The translations under genes were made by a program, and so were the position numbers. From the NCBI GenBank assembly GCA_025642075.2, contig JAODUO010001382.1, forward strand, positions 1 through 64,000: a DNA stretch of 64,000 bases. Direction: 5' to 3'. The first letter of the stretch is position 1, and each line of letters opens with the position of its first letter. Below the pieces are notes generated by a model. It was not told the origin of the DNA. It saw only the letters and a program-made list of their open reading frames with translations, and made no database searches. Origin of the DNA: Ridgeia piscesae. Its lineage: Eukaryota; Annelida; Polychaeta; Sabellida; Siboglinidae. Shown in pieces: positions 1-12,419 of the stretch.

Positions 1-744
1 TTGACCCAGTATATACGGTGAGAAACATCCTATTCGAAGCAACGTTCTTCGAACGGATGTCCTTCTTCGAAGTTCACGTATCTTACAACATTGTGTTTAC
101 AACGGCGATAGCATTGACGCACGCAATCGGACACATGACTTTAAGGCCGGTTCTGCGTGCTGAGTGGTCAGACCACGGTCAGACAACAGGAAGAGGCGCG
201 TCATGGACGCCTCTATGAAGCCGATGATTTCAGTAAAATTATCCACTTTGGAATTATTTTACTAATAAACCACTGACGTTAAAAATGTGATTACCGTTCA
301 GAATGGTTGCTTTGTATTTGCTCTTTCACGTGCATAGCACTTACTATTTCCCTTTTGGTTCCCTTTAACTGCAAGAATTGTGAAATAGCTCCCATGATAG
401 CGACAATATATGGTAATGTGTCACCACTTCAGTATATCAAATGTTGTGTTATGTATTATTTAATATATTCCACACATTGTGTGTTTAACAGGCCAAATGA
501 AGTGGTTTTGATGTCGTGGCACACGTACACAACTACATACATATACATAAAAAGATACAAAACAAAACTGTAATCATTGTATATTCAAACACCACTGAAC
601 GTATCTGTTTTGTGTGGGACCAATCTCAATACCATGCATGCTATGGTGTTTCACTGATCTGGAAGTTTCATTAATTGCACCAAAAACCTTGGTAATCAAA
701 GCATACAGTTAAACGTATGCATGGAAGCAGAAATTAATACTTAC
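1..744. other. Spacer, no gene recognised
   Basis: AT-rich sequence with scattered short open frames in several frames and no convincing splice-bounded coding segment. The 66- and 88-residue open frames here have no recognisable motif and no flanking splice sites that would make them exons. Confidence 0.5.
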
Positions 745-906
745 TGTTGCAACTGTCCTGAGCTGCATCCAGCCTGAGGAAGAGACTCAATACCTGACAA
801 TGTTCTATCTTGGCTATGACCACTGATGCTCGATAGAGCCACCACAGATTGTGTCATATGTGCGGGCTGCAATGGTGTCGAGGTTGTTGGTGCCTTTGTG
901 TTGAAG
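745..906 (-). CDS. Isolated internal exon, Ser/Thr/Gln-rich, gene unknown
   Basis: On the minus strand a pyrimidine-rich acceptor ending TTTAACAG precedes 162 bases that stay open in one frame and end at a strong donor, CAACA|GTAAGT. The 54 encoded residues are rich in Ser, Thr, Gln and Pro, for example FNTKAPTTSTPLQPAHMTQS, which suggests a disordered part of a larger protein. The exon is a multiple of three long, with two bases owed from the preceding exon. It does not phase-match the terminal exon of the gene at 6711-9896, so it probably belongs to a separate minus-strand gene running out of the window to the left. No partner exon was found nearby. Confidence 0.45.
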
Positions 907-909
907 CTG

Positions 910-2160
910 TTAAACAAAGCAATGAATAGGAGTAGTAATATTATTTGTTCTTAAACCGCATGATCTCGAAGTAACATAACTTTACTCAATGCACTCACAA
1001 TATATAAACAAAAACTACTGAAATATGTACAGTGTATATGTAAATTAAAAATATTAATAAATTAAATTACACAAGTAAACTGATATTAACAATGGGCAAG
1101 GTGGTCCTGAAGTTCTTTGGACTATATTGTGAGATACATGTAGTAGTAATTATGGATGAAATGTGTTTTTATGAATCATCTGTCTCTTCACCGTAATCAC
1201 CTAATTGGCATTTTGTCTGGTTATTCATATGAGCTGTTTAGAAACACAGCCAAATTTTGCAAGAACAGCAGACAATATCAATGAAGTATTAATTCTCAAT
1301 GTATAGTTGTTTATTTTCTATCTGTCAATTGTTACTTACAGGTGACAATATATAAGCAGTAGACACCAAAGTTACATCATTTTAAAGATAATAAACAAAC
1401 ATTAAAATAAAAACACAACCAGAATATAAAATCGGTAGTTTGTATGAATATATAGCTTAATATGCAAAATTAGAGGAAACGCTTCATAGAAGCTTTTGAA
1501 TAAAACAGGAAAACTTAAAATGTACCACCTTTTTAGGCCCAACAGGATCCTAGGAGACGTACAAATGTGTCAATCAAATTAACATTTCTTGTGCGTTGTG
1601 ACAATCCCATAAGAAACATATATGCAACATTTGAAAAAAAAGATCTGACAGCGAATGACGGTCAGCACACAGTGCCCACAAAGTGATGACATAAGTCCAT
1701 TGGACCTTGGGACCAAAGGGCTAAAAACATTACATTTGAATATAATGTCATCTGGCTAAGTGCCACTGTATGCTAGTTTAAATAAAACAAATAAAAAAGA
1801 TAATGTTTGAAAGTAAAATTCACATAACACTACTGAAAGAGGAGAACAGTCACACTGTGCTAGCAGTGAACAAACCTCTGGCAGTGTCATCAACTACTGT
1901 TTGATAAGAGAATGGATTAGCATTTAGCACATGTATTTTACTGTTCAAGTGTCATATCCCCTTTGTTCTTTAGTTGGACTGCTACTGCTAGGTGTCACTG
2001 TTTACAGGGGGAGGGTATCAAGAAATGTTTATCAGCTGAGACATACCAGTAGGAAATATTCTCAATTACAGGCATTTAAAAACAATGAAGGAGGGTGTGA
2101 TCAACAAATCACATTCTTGCAACTTCAAGACAATTGGCTTTTGGCATTAATTCTCTGCCA
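910..2160. other. AT-rich spacer, nothing recognised
   Basis: Low-complexity AT-rich sequence without splice-bounded open frames or recognisable repeats. A 113-residue open frame ending in an (AT)n tract at its right edge is driven by the microsatellite and is not treated as a gene. Confidence 0.5.
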
Positions 2161-2188
2161 TACTTCGAAAAGTATTCGCACATGTCAC

Positions 2189-2240
<52 letters not shown>

Positions 2241-2464
2241 TAGTTAATAACAAATATCTAACATGTCAATAGATATACAGATTCCCAGTACGCATTTACG
2301 TAACTATGACCTTTCACTCTTTATATTTTTAACTAGATCAGCTAGCATAATAATTTGATTATTTACTCATTAATAATTTTCTATTTACATATATTAATTT
2401 ATTTCTATTACAATTGACAATAATACTGTATTGTTTAGTCATTTATTATGAATTAACTACTATA

Positions 2465-2508
<44 letters not shown>

Positions 2509-2960
2509 TATACATATATATACATATACATATACATATATTTCTTGACTACATTAATGCATAATATAAATTACAACAATGCCATCTTTTGATTAATTTC
2601 ATTTTGTCTAGTTCAGTTCCGTAGAACAGTGATTTTGCTGTATGTGTTAATTGTACTTTTATTACATTTATTTCTTATATTGTTAGCTACTATTATCAAC
2701 ACTACTGAACAGAGTTTTACTTTTTAAATTTTAATGTCTAAAAAGTTTACTATTATTATAACAACATGCACAAATCGCCACTCTTTCTTTTACGTGCTCC
2801 CAGAATACCGCAAGTCTTTCGGATATTTGCAGAGCAGTGACATCACTGCTCTGCGAATAGTGGCGAATGTGACCTTATTCAGAGCTGCTCTGCGAATAGT
2901 CTCGTCCACTACCTTATTAATAATGTCACAATAGTATCGCTTAACTGACTGTCGGGCGGC
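2160..2960 (+). repeat. Interspersed repeat family, copy 1
   Basis: The segment begins with an (AT)n tract and ends in GC-richer sequence with alternating copies of TTGCAGAGCAGTGACATCAC and CTGCTCTGCGAATAG. The same landmarks in the same order appear reverse-complemented near 62530-63065: the AT tract, a CTTTCACTCTTTATA block, CAGTTCCGTA, then the GCAGAGCAGTG block. A further partial copy lies at about 63160-63610. This makes it a dispersed repeat, not local sequence. No terminal repeats or reading frame were identified, so the class (SINE, MITE or other) is open. Confidence 0.6.
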
Positions 2961-3024
2961 TGCGGAACTACGCCGAGAAGACAGTCTGGTGACTTTCCGG
3001 CTTTTGAATATTAATCGTGTGGGG

Positions 3025-3700
3025 CTAAACAATGCTGCCACCTCACGGATACTGGTTAATCCTGCCGTAAATCCTATTTTATAAACAACTGCACATTTTT
3101 ATTTAGTTTTGTGTTAATATAAGTTCAAAGTTGAATACTTTTCATAGGATATCATTATCTTGTAAAAGTATATCGTTATTTTAATTTATATTTCATAGTT
3201 GGCCTGAGAGCCAGTCAGAGTCTCTACCCTAATCTGGGGTAAGGCCGCCCTTGCTGTTACAATTGCAACCCATTAATTCACCAGGCAGAGTTGAGGGGCT
3301 TAAAAGTGCTGCCACCTCACGGAGCCTGGTTAACCGAGGCTAAAAAGTCACAACTGACATTATTTACCTTATTCATATTATCGTCAAATCCAGTTGTATG
3401 AACTGTTCAAAATCCTTCCATCATAGACATGTCATGTGCAGCAGCGTACTAAGCAGTGTCACCTGTAGTATGAGAAAAAGTGTGTCATATTTTTCAAATT
3501 TTCAATAAACATTTAACTGTAATCAGACGTTAATCCAACAGAGTTAATAATTATGCCCGCCAATGTTACGATGAGTTCAGTGCTGACCTTTAGTGTATAG
3601 ATATACCGCCTTTGATTTCCACATACCCGGTAGGTAGCCTCGGTTAAGCGAGACTACACATAGGCGGCTAATGTCATGTTTCTCTTCAATATATTTCATA
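3025..3700. other. Spacer with a short direct repeat
   Basis: The string TGCTGCCACCTCACGGA occurs near 3031 and again near 3310, each followed by a CTGGTTAA-like segment. Beyond that the stretch shows no gene. It may be part of an old repeat element. Confidence 0.35.
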
Positions 3701-4018
3701 ATCATATAGTCATAGGTTATGACAAAACCGGCCTCCAGTCAGAAACTTTTCATTCAATGAACACGCGTTGTTTTCTGTTAACAACGTAAAACTGCAACTA
3801 CTCTATATAGGTTGTTCGGAATGGCCGTAAGAATTAAACTAGTGAATTAGCGAAGAGTAGCATACCGAATCGAAGGCTGAAGTACAAATAGATACCACCA
3901 GCAGGTTTCTTGTTGGCAACAGATTCCGCTGTGCCATTCAAGCAACAACCTATAAACGCCTCGAAAATGCTCATGTATACTGGTAGCATGTTTATATTAT
4001 ACTCCAAAGACGGAGTAT

Positions 4019-4234
4019 TTGAAAATACGTGATCATTTAATCACCAACATTGACACTGTAATGCGAAAACACCCAGAATATGGTGTGATCATAACTGGCG
4101 ATTTCAACCAGTTGCGGGATAACTTTATGAATACCCACTATAGATATGTCCAAGTAGTTAATGTTGTAACACGTGGACAGGCGATATTAGACAAAATATG
4201 GACGAATATGGAGGAGCCGTTGAACCTCGGTTAA
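4019..4234 (+). pseudogene. LINE (non-LTR retrotransposon) endonuclease fragment
   Basis: The 71-residue frame contains EYGVIITGDFNQL and, further on, VVNVVTRGQAILDKIWTNM. In the endonuclease/exonuclease/phosphatase domain of non-LTR retrotransposons, the GDFN block and a TRG...LD...TN block occur in this order and roughly this spacing. Upstream frame is lost, downstream the frame stops at 4234, and no reverse transcriptase follows, so this is a truncated relic. It sits in spacer with no host gene nearby. Confidence 0.6.
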
Positions 4235-5620
4235 TATAAGAGTCACAAGGGGTTCGACGTTAACGAGGAACTGCCGGATCAGTATGTGATAAGCGTAAGT
4301 ACTACTTTTAAAGCCTTGGGGAGTGAAGCGGCTGAACAACCACAGCCCAAACATAAGAACATATAATTTACAGCACTTGTCACCATAATTTGACAAGCAC
4401 AGCGTCACGGTATATTTTAAATATTTTTTTAAACTGAGCTACTTTCAACACAGGGCGCTGCCATCTTGCCTAGGGCCTTTTCCGGTTTGACTGGCGTGTT
4501 GCCTACAATCCCGGAAGCCGCCAGTCGATAGGCGACGCAGCATAGCTCTCGCAAAAACGGGCCAAACGCATTAAAACAAACATAATTAAACAATTTAATG
4601 CACTGTATAGCTAATAGATATACTATGATTGTTAGTAAGCAACTTTTCACATACTTCCACGAAAGGATTCCTGCCGAAAAAGCAGGTTAGAGATGATGAA
4701 GTTGGCGTGTCCGCCGGCGGAAAGTTCGACAAGAGTCTGCGGTGGTCACTTTCAAACGCCGATTGCAAGCCTAATTACAAACGTGACGAGCACAAAGAGA
4801 CACTGAACATAAAAACATAAGTCTCGATCAAAGCCACAGGTGCATCTTTGGCCGATTTGTTTGCATATAAGTACGCAGCGACAAAGTAATGTTTGGTGAA
4901 CTGAGAGGGAAAACCGGACACGATTTCCTTATTTGGAAGGTGAAGCGGCGCGTAGGAAATTACATGCCGAAACCAGCTTGTTGTTGCCAAGCCGACTCGG
5001 CACTTACGAGTACCAACGTGTATCGTTACGACTACAATTTAGTTCCACAGTTGTATTTCATCGTCTGTATAATATACGAATGTTACCTAAGCAAAGTTTA
5101 AATGTAATAAGAAATATGAATGTAATAAAGTAAAAATATGTGTGGACAGTATTATTTAATGTGAAATAAAGAATGTTTATATAATCCACGGATTTAGGTC
5201 AACAGTTCGCCGGCGAGCTGTACCTAGACCAACGCCGGTTCGTTGGTTGCTAAAAATAGCTCGAGTCTCTAGGTACAAGTAAACTTTTTGTTTCTGACAT
5301 AGACAGTCGCCGGTGGTGGAATAACCTTCTTCAAGATAATGACATAAAAAGAAATGACAGCTACGACCATGCATGCGTATGACGTTTATTTTAAACAATA
5401 CTCGTCGTCATATGCAAATTAGAGTGACTCGCTAATTAGTCAACAACAGTCAAGAACTGTCAGTCATATTACAGGCATTACTTGGAATTAATTAACAGAA
5501 ACAGCAAAACACAAATTTATGTTATTATTTAAATTAGACTGTTAACTGCTTTCAATAAAACACTACCGTATATAATGTAATTTGGGTTAAAATTTCAAAA
5601 TTTTTGTTAAAAACCATTGG
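4235..5620. other. Spacer, no gene recognised
   Basis: Moderately GC sequence around 4440-5060 has several short overlapping open frames in different frames, none with recognisable domains or good splice sites. It may be decayed transposon sequence continuing from the LINE relic. From 5400 on it is AT-rich spacer. Confidence 0.4.
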
Positions 5621-5629
5621 ATTTTTGCC

Positions 5630-6540
5630 AATAGTTTTCTATAGAATATTCTATAGAATTTTTGTATATAGTTTTCTATAGAATATTCTATAGGATTTTT
5701 GCTTATAGTTTTCTATAGGATTTTTGCCAATAGTTTTCTATAGAATATTCTATAGAATTTTTGTATATAGTTTTCTATAGAATATTCTATAGGATTTTTG
5801 CTTATAGTTTTCTATAGAATATTCTATAGGATTTTTGCCAATAGTTTTCTATAGAATATTCTATAGAATTTTTGTTATAGTTTTCTATAGAATATTCTAT
5901 AGGATTTTTGCCAATAGTTTTCTATAGAATATTCTATAGAATTTTTGCCTATAGTTTTCTATAGAATATTCTATAGGATTTTTGCTTATAGTTTTCTATA
6001 GAATATTCTATAGAATATTCGCGTATAGTTTTCTATAGAATATTTATGGTTTCTATAGGAAATATCCTATAGAATATTTCCTATAGAAAACCATAAAAAT
6101 GCTATAGAATATTTTTCTATAGAAAACCATAAAAATGCTATAGAATATTCTATAGAATATTTTTCTATAGAAAACCAAAAAAATTTAAAACTATAGAATT
6201 TTTTCTATAGAAAAAAAATTTTTTTAAATTTTTTTTTTTCCATAGGAAATATCCTAAAGAATTTATTTTTTTTTTAGTTTTCCATAGGAAATATGCTATA
6301 GAATATTGTACAGGATTTTGAGTTTTCTGTAGGAAAAATCCTATAGAAATTCAATAGGATATTTCCTGAACAAAAATCCCAGATTATTCCATAGGATAAT
6401 TTCAGTAGAAAACTAAAAAAAATCCCACAGATTATTCTACAGGATATTTCATATAGAAAACTATAAAAAATACTATAGAATATTCTATTGTTTTAAGAAA
6501 TATCGACAAAATATTCTATACGATGTTTTATATAGAATTC
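5630..6540. repeat. AT-rich array of CTATAG / TTCTATAGAA palindromes
   Basis: About 900 bases are built from blocks of TAGTTTTCTATAGAATATTC followed by TATAGGATTTTTGC or TATAGAATTTTTG, in irregular units of roughly 45-60 bases. The core CTATAG is its own reverse complement, and from about 6040 the array continues in the opposite sense (ATAGAAAACCATAAAAATG), so the whole array could fold into long hairpins. It decays at the right end. Confidence 0.85.
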
Positions 6541-6710
6541 TATAAAAAGTAGTACAACGAATACATGTGTATATCTGTTGATCTTACAAGTTATATATAT
6601 ATATATATACATATATGATATGATATCATACGTTTTTATTACAAGAAAATCATTATGAAAGACATCTTAATTTGGCATGTGCTGACACTGTAAAGAATGG
6701 CATGGTGGTC

Positions 6711-6888
6711 CTAGTTGACGACATTTGTTGTAGCCATTACTTTGACTGCCCCGTTCAATTTCTGCCGGATGACAGACCTTATGTCACCATCTGTCTTCTG
6801 CGGCAATAGGCTTTGGGCAGCAGCTGCAGAAATGAAAATAAGCACGTACAATACAATTATAGTTATCATAGATGTCATGGCGCTGTAC

Positions 6889-6945
<57 letters not shown>

Positions 6946-9896
6946 CCACCTGGTGATTACTTGTGAGTGTTAATAAGCAGTGACAATAGGTGTCACTGTG
7001 GTTTGATCAGGGGGAAGATAGCTGGATGTGGGAGATCGAGTGGGAGAACAAGGAATGATCCGAGCCATGAGGTTATGTTTCCAGTGGGAAATGAGAAGTT
7101 GCTTTGCCTGCTTGCTGCACTGATGATTTGGCAGTAGAAACATGTGTTCCTGACATCGGATTGTGGACAGTGTTTTGAATTGAAATAATGAATGAAATAA
7201 ATGACAAACATTATGTCTAAAAATTACTCGAATATGGACACACAACTGTGTGCAAGTATTGTTAATTGCATTCATAAACAACCAGATATAAGAATCTCTG
7301 TATATGCCATAAACGTAGTTATTTTTCAAAATTACCCATTACAATGCATGTACAGGCTAAGGTATAAATTAACAACCTTGGCTAATAAAACCAGGATAAT
7401 TGGTATATTTTCTAACAATTTGACACGACCACAAATTATTTCATATAAATTAAATATATGTGACCTGTTCTAACGAAATGAGTCACATGTCAAAAATGTC
7501 GCGCACGCACAGCCAAAGTTATTCGACACTGAACATGCCCGGGGTATAAAGCTTCAAACTGAGAAAATCGCATTTGAAGTTCACGGTCACACCAGTACAT
7601 GATCTGAATCTGAATGGGATACATCGTAAAGAAACCAATATTGGCTATTATATACGACGGGGGTGTGTGTGCGCATGTTATTGAATGTTTGAGCCGCAGA
7701 TCAGGTGACTGAAATCAGTTATGGTTTCAGCCTGGACCTGCAACTCGTTTAGTTGGTTCCAGTCGGCAATTGTTTTTACAAAAAATGAATTCTTAAATTA
7801 TTGTTCAGTGTGGGCTTTGGGTACTATAAAACTTCTGGTGTTGTTGGTTGTTTGACAAAATTTGAGGATACATGGTGGGGAAGTGTTTAGGTTTAATGTG
7901 TTTTGTTTGTTTTTTGGGGGCCAGAAGAAAGTTTCAGTGGGGAGGGCTGGGATAGATCCTCTGACAGTTCTGTACATAAATTTTAGTCTTTGGTCCTTTT
8001 GTCTATTATCTAATGTGTCGAGGTTAAGGATCGAGTGCGTTGTTTTGATACAATTAAATACCTTGAAACATGTGCACACACAAATTTGTGCCCCATGGTG
8101 TGTACTTAGCAATGCATATGGGACACACCACAAATCACCGACGGTCAGCTCATATGGCGCTGCGGTGTCTTAGTGGCAACCATGAAATGGTCAGCATATT
8201 TTAAAGATACAACAGTTTTGTTACAACTGTGTAGGTAATAAATTATCTACAAAATATATGCAACATATGTGGTTGATGCTAAGCCAAGGTGCGTACTTAT
8301 GCATGTTAATATAAAATTCAATCATTTTTTAAAGCCAAGGTACACATTATACATGTGGACATATTGCACATTGAAAGCTAAAGGATTAATGATGGCTACT
8401 GAATAAAAAAGAATAAAATAACTTGCATCTGCCACACCTACTATTTTAATGGCAACAATAATACATGGCCAGGAGAGAGAAAGTACAGCATCATTGGGAA
8501 CAGGTGCCAACATTTTGGTAATTTAGTTGATAGGCATATATGACAGAAGCATACATTATATAATATTATAACTTACTTAGAAATATGTAAATGTTATAAA
8601 AAATACTAATAAATAAATAAAATAGTATACATAAAATACAGAATAACTTGCATGTAAAGTATCTTACGCCAGTAATATATAATAAAACATTATTACCTTT
8701 CGCCATTCTTAATGCCAGAAAGAGTGCTGACTTCTCTTCTTCCAGCACCTTGATTCGCCCGGTGCTGTCACGAGCCTTTTCCAGTGACTTGAGTACTATC
8801 GTGTTTTCCGCTTCAACCATGGTTAAGCAGTGTTGCAGCTTGTTGCAATGTTCACACTCTACTTCCCCGTCTTTGCCATAGGTGTCCTACAATTTACAGC
8901 TGCTATGTTAAAATGGACATATATCAGAATTATAAAGATTTCCAATTCTATGCGAACAAAACCCCATTGAAGGCTTTATCACTGGAGTGCATGTAACATT
9001 GTTCATAGTATATACAACTTTAAAATACAGGTCACATTCATTTTTAATGACGAAATTTATGAGCAAAATAACATATGGATCGCTAATAGCAAACTGTACA
9101 TGTATTAGTTTGACAATTAATTATTTCATAAAATACCTTCAGGTTTTCTAAAATAGTGGCTGTCGATGACTTCATCAATTTGTTTTTCTGGCACCTTGCA
9201 ATAAAGTGGCCTTCACGGTGGGTACAATTTCCTGAAAGGAAATCATGGAATTGTGAATACAGAATGCACAAAATTGTAATGGCCCAGATCCACACAAAAC
9301 TAACTGATGTTGATTGTGAGGACCTGTACCAAAAGTCATCTTTTTATTGGAATCTAAGATGGTCATCTTGTATATCGTGCACATATGCCATTGTTTAATG
9401 CTGGGATATAAAATCTATTATGGCTAAGTGAAGTTAATCTGAAATGTACAGTAGGTAACATGGACATCCTGATTATATTTAACATGAGAACAAATAAATC
9501 TAGTAGCCCACATGAAGTATGATACTTGCAGTGAGGAAGAAATATTATAACTTACGAATCGTACAAATTATGGCACATATATAATTATACTTTTATAAAG
9601 TTTGTTTTGGCCACCATCGTTTCCAGTACGTGCATGCAGACAATTTCATGAACACCTACCTGCAAACTTGACCACACGTGCCATATGATTTCAACATCTT
9701 TCCATTCAGCCGCGTTTTTGGCCAGTTCGATCACCAACACTTCTGTCTTATTCAACACGATAGAATCTACATCTGCTGGTTCTTCAATCCAAGTAACCTT
9801 CCCAATATCAATTGCGTTCTCCTTGTAAAATTCAAAAGAGTGCGTACATTTTTGCTGTCGACGTGGCTTCAACTTTGAATTTCCCGTCAACGCCAA
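6711..9896 (-). CDS. Multi-exon gene for an unrecognised hydrophilic, partly coiled-coil protein
   Basis: Four minus-strand coding segments are visible. (1) About 9896-9656 encodes an acidic and hydrophilic stretch including IEEPADVDSIVLNKTEVL. (2) 9231-9137 lies between CTTTCAG and AAG|GTATTT and contains NCTHREGHFIARCQ. (3) 8886-8697 lies between TTGTAG and AAAG|GTAATA. It has a CEHC motif near its start, then a heptad-rich helical run ending in EEEKSALFLALRMAK. (4) 6823-6711 follows TTTCTGCAG and ends in VMATTNVVN and a TAG stop. Junctions 2-3 (phase 0) and 3-4 (phase 1) match exactly. The 1-2 junction fits only if a weaker donor, TAG|GTGTTC, is used instead of the better CAG|GTAGGT four bases upstream. 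No in-frame ATG opens segment 1: the nearest, in ATGGCGGATTGG, is one frame off. The start is therefore unresolved, through either a missing 5' exon or a sequence error. I recognise no family. Confidence 0.55.
6890..6940. repeat. (AT)n microsatellite
   Basis: A pure alternating AT tract of about 50 bases. It lies just upstream, in the gene's sense, of the terminal exon at 6711-6823. Confidence 0.9.
7470..8690. other. Intron / spacer, no further exon found
   Basis: This lies between exons 3 and 4 of the gene above. Open frames on both strands at 7798-8173 overlap each other and lack splice sites and motifs. Confidence 0.4.
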
Positions 9897-10762
9897 TCCG
9901 CCATCTCTGATTGGATAACCTTGAGTTCAGAAGCGTGGTCGGAAACAAAAGAATGCGCAAGAAATGGCAAATGGAAATACGTACGCATGACTTCTTTTCA
10001 GTTATTGTTTGTCATCAATAATGTCTGCATAAAAATAACACCAATGGTATTTGCCGCTATTTAAAATATAATTCATCTTCACACCTTTATATCCGCATCA
10101 TTAGCAAAATGTAATTTCACCAAAAACATAGACTTATACACTTTTCCGTTTCATGCTTTCCTGTGTCTATTTTTGCATAGCCCCAAGAAACTTAACCCAT
10201 TTCTGCCTCGGCTCACGGACAGCTCGGCTAAAGCCTGTTTCCAGATGTCAATTCGGCCCGTGTTTTTGTAAAAGTATCATAGCGGATTATTCTCAGCCAT
10301 ACAGTTACAATTAGTATGTCAATGGAATCTTCTTCCTGAATACGATGTGTACGTAGAATATCGTCAAGTACATTTACTTGGTTTATTTTTTTTATTTACA
10401 TGTAACGAAGTTATGTTTTGTTTACTTTCTACTTATATAATGGGGGTGCATGAGAGTTGGGCGATCTATCGTACAATAACAAATAATATAGAATCCACGG
10501 AACTGACCTTTTAAACTATTTATGTTTATTTACATATTTATTCTTAGTACAATTTATATTGACATTTAAAAACATATTTCTTTGTTTCTTATATAATTGA
10601 GAGATTTTCCTCATACTAATCAATAATAATAATGATATGGTGTACCTTGCTGAAAGTTTACAGGTATACTAAGTTTTTAAAATGTTGCTAGCAAATTTCG
10701 GACTGACGCGCGTCATCACTATATACGCCAATCGTGTTTCGTGTCGATCTGTTGTCTACATG

Positions 10763-10914
10763 TAGGGTTGGGCCCAAATACACATTTTGGGATCAAATAC
10801 AAATTTTCAATTCAAATACAAATGCATTGCTTTTATAGATTTTAGTAAAAATACAAAAAATTTTAACTCAAATGTTGGTATTCAAATACAAATACGTATT
10901 TGAACCCATCCCTG
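10763..10914. mobile_element. Short hAT-type MITE, 152 bp
   Basis: It starts TAGGGTTGGGCCCAAATACA and ends AATACGTATTTGAACCCATC followed by CCTG. These ends are inverted repeats of each other and match the ends of the 954-bp element at 58658-59611. The terminal TAGGG/CCCTG fits the YARNG pattern of hAT elements. Unlike the longer copy, no target-site duplication is visible, so this copy is older or its edges have changed. Confidence 0.6.
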
Positions 10915-11327
10915 GCTGTATATATCTAGCGCAATTATTGTTATGCCAGAAGTACACAGTCCCAGTGGTTAATTGTTAAAACCTATTAAGAGTAAAAATA
11001 AGTATATGTGAAGCGACGCATTGTTATTTTTGTGCTGAGATCAATCAATTCATCAGTCACGCGTTTCCGTCGATCCTGCCAGTCCTGCATGATTTAATTC
11101 GCACGTTGGCGCATCGATTGATTGACTTCAGAGTCGATGGCTTGCTCTATAATCGCAATCATGACTCACATATTATACTTCGATCTTGTTTGGAATCGGA
11201 TCAATAGGTTGCATCTCACTAAAAAAGAACGGTGCAATGCTATAGGCTGAAATGGCATCGCAAATGTTATACCTATATAACCTTTCACCAAACAATACAT
11301 GCCACTGCGTGCGCCAAAGTTACGTTG

Positions 11328-11742
11328 TAGCGGTTACGGCTTCCGGCGTTATAAACGTTCCGATTGACGTTTCTGCGCATACAAATACTACGGGTTGTTC
11401 GTTAGGATGTATATAACCTCTCAGCAAAGTTATTTGTCGCAAACTAACACGAGGCAAACAAGTATTGAGGCATATTTTGATAGCAAGCGTAAATCACGTG
11501 ACAGTAGTGCGCTATAATCCGTGACAGTGATTTATAAAAAGCGTAATATTTTATTGCATTGAACGACATTTTAAGAAACTCTTCACAGTAATCATCACAG
11601 GAAAGTTAACGAACAGTACGTGGCATTTATACCGAAAATGCTTTGTTGTTTTGCTGCACATTGATGATTTTACATTTATTGCGCATGCGCAGAAATGTCA
11701 ATCGGAACGTTTTTAACGACCGGAAAAATGTAAGCGCGACAG
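11328..11742. repeat. Inverted-repeat element, arms ~55 bp
   Basis: The left arm contains AAACGTTCCGATTGACGTTT followed by CTGCGCAT. The right arm, read on the opposite strand, contains AAACGTTCCGATTGACATTT followed by CTGCGCATGCGC. Flanking bases also match with gaps, including the GCG.TTAC and TTCCGG blocks. The arms are about 310 bases apart. This could be a MITE; no target-site duplication was identified. Confidence 0.5.
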
Positions 11743-12419
11743 TTATTCGTCAACTGCCTATGAAATGGGGAATCGCTGGGTTTTTTCGGCGTGATAATTA
11801 GTGTGCGTTGTGAATTGATATTTTGAGATTAATTTAAATATGAACTATATTATGCCAGTATAAATACCGTACGTATGTATATATTGTAGTTTAACTTTTT
11901 AGTCAATTTTATGTATAATTTTATGCCAGTCAACTCTTGCCATGTTCATAGCTGGACCGAGCTAGGCCCTACGGCTACGGTCGTTTAGCTCGTATTCTAT
12001 CGTTCATCTCAATACATAGTCATAGTGGCCTGTGGGTGCATATTTTATTTCAAAACTGCACAACGTTATAATTGACTGATATATCTGGAGAAAAAAAACC
12101 AATAGGCAATAGTCTATTCGATCAATATACGATTATGTGATTTTTTTAGAAACAATTATTATAAAACAATATGTATATAATATACACAGAAAATAAGGTA
12201 ATTAATATTATATTAATTGGGAATAGCTTAATTACAAGTTAATTACATTCTTGATATCTAGGGTTTAAACATAATATCACGTGACGTCAGTAAGTATTTA
12301 AGTAACTATGCTGTTGGACTGACTGCATTATTTGTTATTCATGTATTTATGTTAATATTATATACATGGCGATCGATCTTTCATTTTACTTTCTGACTAG
12401 CTATAACTATGAAAATGAC

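Larger units (their letters stand above)
9900..12415. other. AT-rich intergenic spacer holding two small inverted-repeat elements
   Basis: Apart from the elements at 10763-10914 and 11328-11742, no gene is seen. The sequence just left of 9900, on the minus strand, carries CCAATCAGAGATGGCGG, which looks like a CCAAT-type promoter edge for the gene at 6711-9896. Confidence 0.4.
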
